Positions 1 to 5,725 of a stretch of DNA of 6,596 nucleotides are shown here, piece by piece. Source of the stretch: Clostridia bacterium (lineage in GTDB: Bacteria; Bacillota; Clostridia; Oscillospirales; Acutalibacteraceae). The stretch covers positions 3,848-10,443 of the forward strand of contig JAUNQL010000026.1 in NCBI GenBank assembly GCA_030536195.1. Direction: 5' to 3'. The notes beneath the pieces were generated by a model, which had not been told where the DNA came from, did not search any database, and saw only the letters and a list, made by a program, of their open reading frames with translations. The translations under genes and the position numbers were made by a program. Position 1 is the stretch's first letter; every line of letters starts with the position of its first letter.

Positions 1-1191
1 GAAAATGCACGAGTAGTACTCGTAGAGCGCGAGTCTAGACTCGGTGGTATTTTGAAGCAGTGTATTCATGACGGCTTCGGCCTCGTTCGCTTCAATGAGA
101 AACTCTCTGGCCCAGAATACGCTGAGCGCTTCATTGACGAGTTCCGTGAACTCGGAATTGAGTCTAAGCTTTTGACATTTGTAACGTCCGTTGAACGCAT
201 CCCAGAGGGATTCAAGGCAACACTTGTTAGCCGTGACGGCGTAGAAGTATATGAGACCAAGACAATTATTCTCGCAACAGGTTGTCGTGAGAGGACATCA
301 AAGCAGGTATTTATCCATGGTACAAGGCCATCTGGTATATTTACTGCCGGCACGGCACAGCACTATACCAACCTGCTTGGTCAACTCCCAACCAAGCGCT
401 GTGTAATCTTAGGCTCTGGCGACATCGGCCTTATCATGGCACGACGTCTAACGCTTGAGGGCGCAGAGGTTGTTGGCGTATATGAAGTTAAGCCAACACC
501 ATCAGGCCTCACACGTAACATCCACCAGTGCCTCAACGATTACAATATTCCACTTCACCTCTCACACACAGTAACCCGTGTGTTCGGTGAGGACCGCTTG
601 ACTGCTGTTGAGATAGCAGAGGTTGATAATCATATGAAGCCAATTCCAGGCACAGAGGAGATTATCGACTGTGACGCTCTCATCCTCTCTGTTGGACTTA
701 TCCCAGAGAACGAGATAGCAGAGACATTGGATGTTCAAATTGATACTCGTACTAAGGGACCTATCTGCGATGCACATCTTATGACGACAGTTCCTGGCGT
801 CTTCTCATGTGGCAACGCACTCCACGTCAACGATCTCGTTGACTATGTGTCCGAGAGCGGCGAAACAGCCGGCAAGTATGCCGCTCATTTTGCTCTCGGA
901 GCTGACAGTGTTCCAGTTGAGATTCATCCAAACGAGAACATCCTCTACATAGTTCCACAGCGAATTGATTTGAGTGAGGACAACCATGAGACGGTTGTTT
1001 ACTTCAGAAGCAAAGAGGTCTTCGACAAGGCAACATTCAGAATCGTTGCTGATGGCAAGACCCTCTTCGAGAAGAGATATCCATTCCTTCGTCCACCAGA
1101 GATGGAGAAGGTTGTTGTGGATTTCGAGAGTTTTAACATCCGTGTTAACACCTCAATCCGAGCTGAAATAGAAGTGGAGGTTGATGATTAA
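1..1191 (+). CDS. FAD/NAD(P)-dependent oxidoreductase (COG0446-like), 5' end missing
   Basis: This is a pyridine-nucleotide-disulfide-oxidoreductase-type flavoprotein, probably cytoplasmic, that would pass electrons between NAD(P)H, FAD and a partner. The frame is open from base 1, and the first codons read ENARVVLVERESRLGGILKQ, the end of the N-terminal FAD-binding fold. About 30 residues with the first GxGxxG are therefore missing, and the TTG at 52 is not the start. Counting from the window edge, the LATGCRER loop lies near residues 90-97, a second dinucleotide-binding GSGDIG at 138-143, and the C-terminal FAD contact GVFSCGN at 266-272. The last ~90 residues are a beta-rich tail typical of the subgroup paired with DUF1667 proteins near glycerol-3-phosphate dehydrogenase genes. 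The stop overlaps the next gene's start by one base. Family assignment is firm; the physiological substrate is unknown, and the glycerol-3-phosphate link comes from what I know of the family's neighbourhoods. Confidence 0.9.
   Translation, partial: ENARVVLVERESRLGGILKQCIHDGFGLVRFNEKLSGPEYAERFIDEFRELGIESKLLTFVTSVERIPEGFKATLVSRDGVEVYETKTIILATGCRERTSKQVFIHGTRPSGIFTAGTAQHYTNLLGQLPTKRCVILGSGDIGLIMARRLTLEGAEVVGVYEVKPTPSGLTRNIHQCLNDYNIPLHLSHTVTRVFGEDRLTAVEIAEVDNHMKPIPGTEEIIDCDALILSVGLIPENEIAETLDVQIDTRTKGPICDAHLMTTVPGVFSCGNALHVNDLVDYVSESGETAGKYAAHFALGADSVPVEIHPNENILYIVPQRIDLSEDNHETVVYFRSKEVFDKATFRIVADGKTLFEKRYPFLRPPEMEKVVVDFESFNIRVNTSIRAEIEVEVDD
9..43. repeat. Two adjacent short palindromes sharing CGAGT/ACTCG arms
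   Basis: ACGAGTA-G-TACTCGT (9-23) is a 7-bp inverted repeat with a one-base centre, and CGAGTCTAGACTCG (30-43) is a perfect 14-base palindrome with the same arms. Both lie inside the flavoprotein coding region, so they may be chance products of codon use. Confidence 0.45.
1176..1180 (+). promoter_or_regulatory. Ribosome binding site of the DUF1667 gene
   Basis: GGAGG lies inside the 3' end of the upstream flavoprotein gene, 10 nt before the ATG at 1191. With the TAATG stop/start overlap it indicates coupled translation. Confidence 0.65.
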
Positions 1192-1550
1192 TGAGTACAC
1201 TAGTATGCATCACATGTCCACGCGGTTGTACATTAAACGTTGAGCAGGTAAACGACGAGTGGCAGGTTACTGGCAACTCCTGTAAAAAGGGCTATGAATT
1301 TGCCATCAACGAGATGACCGCACCAAAGCGCACCATTTGCTCAACAGTTAAGACAACTTTCAAAAATGCTCCTGTATTACCTTGCAGAGTATCTGCTGAT
1401 ATTCCAAAGGACAGGATATTTGACGTAATGAAAGAGATAAACAAGGTTGTTGTAAATAAGCCACTTAACAGAGGCGACGTAATCATCGAGAACGTATTGG
1501 GCCTCGGCGTAGACGTAATTTCAACATCCAATTTGCTTACACAGATATAA
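1191..1550 (+). CDS. DUF1667 domain protein with CxxCxxxC motif
   Basis: This 119-residue soluble protein belongs to the DUF1667 family. Its N-terminus carries C6, C9 and C13 in a CITCPRGC motif and C31 in GNSCKKG, a four-cysteine pattern suited to an Fe-S cluster or zinc; C50 and C65 are additional cysteines. The C-terminal half (about 60-119) is a compact alpha/beta segment ending in VLGLGVDVIST, conserved in the family. The ATG shares its A with the upstream TAA (TAATG), and GGAGG lies 10 nt upstream, so translation is probably coupled to the flavoprotein. The family usually sits directly after a COG0446-type flavoprotein, so it is probably that enzyme's small electron-transfer or structural partner. 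No reaction has been firmly assigned to the family as far as I know. Full length and intact. Confidence 0.88.
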   Translation: MSTLVCITCPRGCTLNVEQVNDEWQVTGNSCKKGYEFAINEMTAPKRTICSTVKTTFKNAPVLPCRVSADIPKDRIFDVMKEINKVVVNKPLNRGDVIIENVLGLGVDVISTSNLLTQI

Positions 1551-1556
1551 AGGAGA
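1551..1556 (+). promoter_or_regulatory. Ribosome binding site of the AGPS-like gene
   Basis: AGGAGA begins immediately after the TAA of the DUF1667 gene and ends 6 nt before the ATG at 1563, leaving no room for a separate promoter between the two genes. Confidence 0.8.
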
Positions 1557-1562
1557 ATTGTT

Positions 1563-3323
1563 ATGGGATACAAACCTTATGAAGGCTTTGAGCCAAACTG
1601 GATTAGAGAAGCAGCACCAGCTGATTCATATCGTTCTATCTTCCGTTGGGGTGATCCAAATCACTTCAAGTTTCCAAAGGAGTCTCTCTATAAGTTGATG
1701 AAGGAGAGACTTGATGTAGATGATAGCTATGCTAAGGACTATCGTTGTGATACAGGTCTTGAGAAAGTAGATTTCAAGGGTGAATACCCTCCAAAGATTG
1801 CACAGGAGCACCTTGATTTCTTTAAGACAATCTATGGCGATGATATGTCACAGTCTGACTATGACAGACTTGCAGTTGCATACGGTCAGACAGCATACGA
1901 CCTCTATAGAATTCGTGAGCGTCAGTTCGACAGCCTTCCAGATGTAGTTTTATATCCATCTGAGTCTGAGCAGATTGAAAAGACAGTTGATTACTGTGCT
2001 AAGAACAAGATTCCACTTTACGTATATGGTGGCGGTTCATCAGTAACACGTGGCGTTGAGCCAGTCAAGGGTGGCGTAACACTTGATATGCGTCGTCACT
2101 TCAACAAGGTAATCCGTTTCAACGAGATTGACCAGACAATCACAGTTCAGGCTGGTATGTCAGGTCCAGACCTTGAGAAGCACCTCAACAATGCAGTTGC
2201 AGAGTTTGGTGCAAAGCGTGCCTTCACATGCGGCCACTTCCCACAGTCATTTGAGTATTCATCAGTTGGTGGTTGGGTAGTAACAAGAGGTTCAGGCCAG
2301 AACTCAACATACTATGGCTGTATCTCTGATATCGTTTTGCAGCAGAAGTATGCAACACCAAGAGGCAAGGTTTTGACATCACGTTATCCACGTGAGGCAA
2401 CAGGTCCTAACCTCAACCAGATTATGATGGGTTCAGAGGGAACATTCGGTGTACTCACAGAAGTAACACTCAAGATTTTCCATTACAACCCAGAAAATAG
2501 AAAGCGTTTCTCATACATCTTCAAGACATGGGAGGACGCTATGGAGTTCGCACGTGAGTGCCTCCAGGGTGAATTCGGATTCTCATCAGTATTCCGTCTT
2601 TCTGACCCAGAGGAGACAGATATGATGCTTCATCTCTACAACGTAGATGAGACACCAGCTGAGCCAGTCCTCAAGGCAATGGGCTACAAGCCAATGGAGC
2701 GTTGTCTCTTCCTCGGTTTCACCGATGGTGACAAGAGCTATTCTAAGAACGTTGCAAAGAACATCTTTAAGGTAGCTATGAAACACGGCGGTTTCCCACT
2801 TACAGGATATGTATGTAAGGGTTGGGAAAAGGGCAGATTCGATGATCCATACATGCGTGATTCACTCCATGACTTTGGTATCATCATCGATACACTTGAG
2901 TGCTGCGTAAACTGGTCAAATATGGCACAGGTACATCGCGATGTTCGCGAGGTTTGCCATGCACTTCCAAACACAGTAGTAACAACTCATATGTCACACT
3001 GCTACCCACAGGGTGCAAACCTCTACTTCATCTTCATCGCTAAGATGGATACAGCAGAGGAGTTCAAGGCATATCACAAGACAATCCTTCAGGCTATCCA
3101 GAAGTCTGGTGCAGCACTTTCACATCACCATGGTATTGGTAAGATGTTTGCACCATGGCTTGAGGGCTCAGTAGGTAAGACAGAGTTCGGCACATTCCTT
3201 GCACTCAAGGATTACTTCGATCCTGATTACACAATGAACCCAGGTGGCACAATTGGTCTTGACCTCAAGGAAGAGGAGAAGGAATTCCTTCGTGAAGGAT
3301 ATCCTGACTGTGCTAACGGCTAA
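1563..3323 (+). CDS. FAD-binding oxidase/transferase, alkyl-DHAP synthase-like
   Basis: This 586-residue flavoprotein has a PCMH-type FAD_binding_4 fold and a C-terminal FAD-oxidase domain. The FAD-binding half starts near D127 (DVVLYPSESEQ) and contains GGGSS at 156-160, SSVGGW at 233-238 and MGSEG at 289-293. The whole order resembles eukaryotic alkyl-dihydroxyacetonephosphate synthase (AGPS), which swaps the acyl chain of acyl-DHAP for a fatty alcohol. Residues associated with AGPS catalysis have counterparts: a HHH triplet at 521-523, Y488 in GANLYF (human Y578 by my alignment) and probably R432 in YMRD (human R515). The N-terminus lacks the peroxisomal targeting extension, as expected in a bacterium. 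AGGAG lies 7 nt upstream of the ATG, 12 nt after the DUF1667 stop. Codon choice is strongly skewed to CCA, ACA and TCA, suggesting high expression. It could instead oxidise a 2-hydroxy acid or glycerol-3-phosphate; the family is sure, the reaction is not. Confidence 0.88.
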   Translation: MGYKPYEGFEPNWIREAAPADSYRSIFRWGDPNHFKFPKESLYKLMKERLDVDDSYAKDYRCDTGLEKVDFKGEYPPKIAQEHLDFFKTIYGDDMSQSDYDRLAVAYGQTAYDLYRIRERQFDSLPDVVLYPSESEQIEKTVDYCAKNKIPLYVYGGGSSVTRGVEPVKGGVTLDMRRHFNKVIRFNEIDQTITVQAGMSGPDLEKHLNNAVAEFGAKRAFTCGHFPQSFEYSSVGGWVVTRGSGQNSTYYGCISDIVLQQKYATPRGKVLTSRYPREATGPNLNQIMMGSEGTFGVLTEVTLKIFHYNPENRKRFSYIFKTWEDAMEFARECLQGEFGFSSVFRLSDPEETDMMLHLYNVDETPAEPVLKAMGYKPMERCLFLGFTDGDKSYSKNVAKNIFKVAMKHGGFPLTGYVCKGWEKGRFDDPYMRDSLHDFGIIIDTLECCVNWSNMAQVHRDVREVCHALPNTVVTTHMSHCYPQGANLYFIFIAKMDTAEEFKAYHKTILQAIQKSGAALSHHHGIGKMFAPWLEGSVGKTEFGTFLALKDYFDPDYTMNPGGTIGLDLKEEEKEFLREGYPDCANG

Positions 3324-3330
3324 TTATTTT

Positions 3331-3335
3331 GGAGG
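3331..3335 (+). promoter_or_regulatory. Ribosome binding site fixing the transferase start at 3341
   Basis: GGAGG ends 5 nt before ATG 3341. The in-frame TTG at 3329 would place this site inside the coding region, so it decides for the ATG and removes four spurious residues. Confidence 0.85.
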
Positions 3336-3340
3336 CTTTT

Positions 3341-5101
3341 ATGAGTAAAGCTGAAATTAGAGAAATTGAGATGGAACAGGACAAGATGAACCTGAGTCTT
3401 AAGATCACTATTCCTTATGACCCAAGTGTTCATTCTCCGAAAGTTACATTGATATACAAGATGGGTGATGAAACCCGTTTCATTCCTATTCTCGTTCAGT
3501 CTTATTATCCTAACGTTGATGGTACGACCTGTACCATCATCGCAGGATACAAATATAATATTGAGTGCCTTTTCCACGAACCAATCAAGGACTATCCAAT
3601 CGAGATTCAAGTAGATGTCCTCTATGGCGAGGAGCACCTTCGCGACATCCCGCTTGAACTGACAACCAAGGTATCTGTTGTCGATTCGCCATATACTATG
3701 GCGGCTGACGACAAACAGATTGTCATCAAGCGTCGCGAGAGGTACGTCGAGCCAAAGAGCAATGCATTCCTTGCAGTGCTCAAGTTCATAGTTTCAGGCC
3801 TCTATGCGCTTCTCGTTAAGATCTTTGGAATACTACTCATTCCATATCTTTTGATTGATTCGCTCGCAACATATCTAGGCTTGAAAAATGGTTGGGTATC
3901 TAAGGATGAGAGAACGTCACTTAGGTTCTTCGTTGACAATGTCCGTGTGGGATTTAAGGCAATCACACATGAGGAGATTGGGCGCAAGAACTTAAAGAGT
4001 AACTGGGTCAAGATGTGGATGGCTTTCTTTAAAAAGTCCAAGATTGTTCCAAACCGCGTCACATTCCTCTCTAACAGGAGAGGGGAGCTCTCAGGCAACC
4101 CGGCTGATGTATACGAGATAATCAAGGATGACGATTCGTTGGAAATCAAGATGCTTCTTGATGACAACCCAATGCATCGTATGAGCCTTAAGAACCTCTA
4201 CACCTTTGCCAAACTCTATTCAACTTCAAGAGTTGTAATCATAGATGACTTCTATGAACTCACTTCAATGGTTGAGAAGAAGGATCAGGTTAAACTTGTT
4301 CAGGTTTGGCACGCATGTGGTGCGTTCAAGACATTTGGCTTCTCAAGAATTGGTAAGCCAGGTGGACCAAAGCAGACATCTAAGAACCACCGTATGTACG
4401 ACCGAGCTATTGTTAGCTCGAAGGAGATACGCAGGTTCTATGCAGAGGGCTTTGGTATTCCAATTGGCAATGTAATTGCGACTGGTGTCCCAAGAACAGA
4501 CATGTTCTTTGACGACGCTATCGCTGAAAAGAACAGAGCAGACTTCTATTCTGCTTACCCAGAATGGCAGGACAAGAAGATTATCATGTTTGCGCCAACC
4601 TTTCGTGGTAACGGCAGACTCACTGGCCACTATCCAATGGATAAGTTCAACCTAAAGGAAGTTGCCGACACATTGGGTGAGGAGTACGGTATAATCGTCA
4701 AGATGCACCCATTTGTTAACAACAAGGTCGAGATACCACAGGGTTACGAAAACCGCATAATCGACCTCTCAGAGAACTCTGAGATAAACGATTTGCTCTT
4801 CGTCACAGACATCCTCATCACAGACTACTCATCAGTAGTATTTGAGGCATCGCTTCTTGATATTCCGATGCTTTTCTATTCCTTCGATTTATCAGAGTAC
4901 ATTGCAACTCGTGACTTCTACTATGAGTATGAGCCATTCCTTCCAGGAAAGCTTGCTCAGACTCAAAAGGAACTTACGGATGCTATCCTAAATCAGGACT
5001 TTGAGACAGAAAAAATAGAACCATTCAAGCACAAGTTCTTCGACAACCTTGACGGCAAATCAGCCGAACGTGTAGCTTCAATGGTTAAATCACTTCTATA
5101 A
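3341..5101 (+). CDS. CDP-glycerol glycerophosphotransferase (TagF-like) with N-terminal beta domain
   Basis: This 586-residue enzyme should transfer glycerol phosphate from CDP-glycerol to a teichoic-acid-like polymer or its primer at the inner face of the membrane. The Glyphos_transf (PF04464) domain fills roughly residues 235-580: H324 in VWHACGAFK and H456 in VKMHPFV match the two conserved histidines of TagF enzymes, followed by GVPRTDMFF, APTFRGNG and the substrate-binding ITDYSS (D495). Residues 1-115 are a beta-rich region I do not recognise. Residues 143-182 are hydrophobic with few charges and are probably a monotopic membrane-anchoring helix pair. The ATG at 3341 was chosen because GGAGG ends 5 nt before it; the in-frame TTG at 3329 has no ribosome binding site. 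It lies 17 nt after the AGPS-like gene, hence the same operon, and ends just before a strong terminator. It could act as primase or polymerase (TagB/TagF types); sequence alone does not decide. Confidence 0.9.
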   Translation: MSKAEIREIEMEQDKMNLSLKITIPYDPSVHSPKVTLIYKMGDETRFIPILVQSYYPNVDGTTCTIIAGYKYNIECLFHEPIKDYPIEIQVDVLYGEEHLRDIPLELTTKVSVVDSPYTMAADDKQIVIKRRERYVEPKSNAFLAVLKFIVSGLYALLVKIFGILLIPYLLIDSLATYLGLKNGWVSKDERTSLRFFVDNVRVGFKAITHEEIGRKNLKSNWVKMWMAFFKKSKIVPNRVTFLSNRRGELSGNPADVYEIIKDDDSLEIKMLLDDNPMHRMSLKNLYTFAKLYSTSRVVIIDDFYELTSMVEKKDQVKLVQVWHACGAFKTFGFSRIGKPGGPKQTSKNHRMYDRAIVSSKEIRRFYAEGFGIPIGNVIATGVPRTDMFFDDAIAEKNRADFYSAYPEWQDKKIIMFAPTFRGNGRLTGHYPMDKFNLKEVADTLGEEYGIIVKMHPFVNNKVEIPQGYENRIIDLSENSEINDLLFVTDILITDYSSVVFEASLLDIPMLFYSFDLSEYIATRDFYYEYEPFLPGKLAQTQKELTDAILNQDFETEKIEPFKHKFFDNLDGKSAERVASMVKSLL

Positions 5102-5104
5102 AAC

Positions 5105-5130
5105 AAAACCCCTCCAAACGGAGGGGTTTT
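5105..5130. terminator. Bidirectional Rho-independent terminator
   Basis: AAAACCCCTCC, loop AAAC, then GGAGGGGTTTT form a perfect 11-bp inverted repeat with a GC-rich 7-bp core. The outer A and T runs supply a U tract on either strand. It fills most of the 31-nt gap between two convergent genes, starting 3 nt after the + strand stop and ending 2 nt before the - strand stop, so it should end both operons. Confidence 0.93.
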
Positions 5131-5132
5131 AA

Positions 5133-5714
5133 TTATTCACTCTTTTTCTTTTTCTTAACAGCTAGTAGTGTTATACCAGCGCCAACAACTATTCCTGCAA
5201 GACCTGCAACAATAATGTAGGTGGTTTGATTATTGGAATCAGAGAATGTGGAACCTGCACCGGTTGAACTTTCTGCATTTTTCGCAATATCAATAAAGTC
5301 TGGGTAGATTTCCAACACACACTCTAAAATTTTTGCGTCATCGCCAATTTCAACAGCCTCAGTAAGCTTTGCAAAGTCACGGAATAGTAATGTGTTTTTG
5401 TACATTGCCTCTATGACATTTGCATTTTTAAGTCCACTAAAATCTGGATCTTTTTCAGTGTATCCTTCTTTATCCATGTAGTCCTTTATTGTTTTGACCC
5501 AATCAGGATAAATCTCTAGAACACATTTTAGGATTTCTTCACCATCATCTGTTGCAACAGCATCAACAAGTTTGTCAAAAGACGCTAGTACAGCTGGATT
5601 GCTTAGAGACTCTGATACGATTGCAGCATAGGACTTCTTCGCAGCAAACGCCATAGGCGAGATGCAAGAGACCAAAACTAAAACCATAAGTAATGCAGAT
5701 ATAATCTTTTTCAT
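5133..5714 (-). CDS. Exported membrane-anchored protein with two 42-residue repeats, unknown function
   Basis: This 193-residue protein is not one I recognise. It starts with a signal peptide: basic MKK, a hydrophobic core to about residue 16, then AFA before A25, a good signal peptidase I site. LVSC at 14-17 also fits a loose lipobox, so a lipoprotein (C17) is an alternative. The mature part holds two gap-free 42-residue repeats (39-80 and 107-148; 18 identities by hand), each with an identical CVLEIYPD core and one cysteine (C64, C132), predicted helical. A low-complexity Ser/Thr/Asn linker (149-165) leads to a transmembrane segment at about 166-186 and a KKKKKSE cytoplasmic tail. The tail looks like a sortase-substrate anchor but no LPxTG is present, so it is probably a type I membrane protein with its repeats outside. 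It lies 9 nt behind a glycerophosphotransferase gene, with AGGAGG 5 nt before its ATG, so it is co-expressed with envelope-polymer synthesis. It appears more AT-rich than its neighbours. Confidence 0.82.
   Translation of the reverse strand: MKKIISALLMVLVLVSCISPMAFAAKKSYAAIVSESLSNPAVLASFDKLVDAVATDDGEEILKCVLEIYPDWVKTIKDYMDKEGYTEKDPDFSGLKNANVIEAMYKNTLLFRDFAKLTEAVEIGDDAKILECVLEIYPDFIDIAKNAESSTGAGSTFSDSNNQTTYIIVAGLAGIVVGAGITLLAVKKKKKSE
5271..5396 (-). repeat. Protein repeat unit 2 of the exported protein (residues 107-148)
   Basis: A 42-residue unit, from NTLLFRDFAK to AKNAE, with the same CVLEIYPD core. It shares 18 of 42 positions with unit 1 by hand alignment. A 26-residue spacer separates the units. 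Confidence 0.8.
5475..5600 (-). repeat. Protein repeat unit 1 of the exported protein (residues 39-80)
   Basis: A 42-residue unit, from NPAVLASFDK to TIKDYM, with the core CVLEIYPD. It aligns without gaps to the second unit. The DNA copies have diverged in codon choice, so the duplication is old. Confidence 0.8.
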
Positions 5715-5719
5715 ATATA

Positions 5720-5725
5720 CCTCCT
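5720..5725 (-). promoter_or_regulatory. Ribosome binding site overlapping the upstream stop codon
   Basis: AGGAGG (CCTCCT on the + strand) ends 5 nt before the ATG at 5714 and shares bases with the TAG stop (5726-5724) of the upstream glycerophosphotransferase. This suggests translational coupling of the two - strand genes. Confidence 0.85.

Noticed and set aside
52..54. TTG as start of the first flavoprotein gene
   Set aside because: The frame is open back to base 1 and the upstream codons encode the end of the conserved FAD-binding fold, so the TTG is an internal leucine codon.
3329..3331. TTG as start of the + strand glycerophosphotransferase
   Set aside because: It overlaps the ribosome binding site that serves the ATG at 3341 and has no such site of its own.
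3324..3340. Separate promoter for the + strand glycerophosphotransferase
   Set aside because: The 17-nt gap holds only the ribosome binding site, and no -35/-10 pair is convincing at the end of the preceding gene.
3320..3637. 105-codon open frame on the - strand, and similar antisense frames such as 3802-4167 and 4343-4630
   Set aside because: They lie opposite strongly supported genes, have no ribosome binding site or recognisable domain, and look like reading-frame shadows.
5219..5239. NNQTT before the membrane span of the repeat protein as a sortase B-like (NPQTN) signal
   Set aside because: The proline and the final asparagine are missing and no sortase gene is in view; a plain membrane anchor explains the tail as well.
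5664..5675. Lipobox LVSC in the repeat protein's signal peptide
   Set aside because: It fits only a loose consensus, and the following AFA-A site gives a better signal peptidase I cleavage; it is kept as an alternative in the gene entry, not as a feature.
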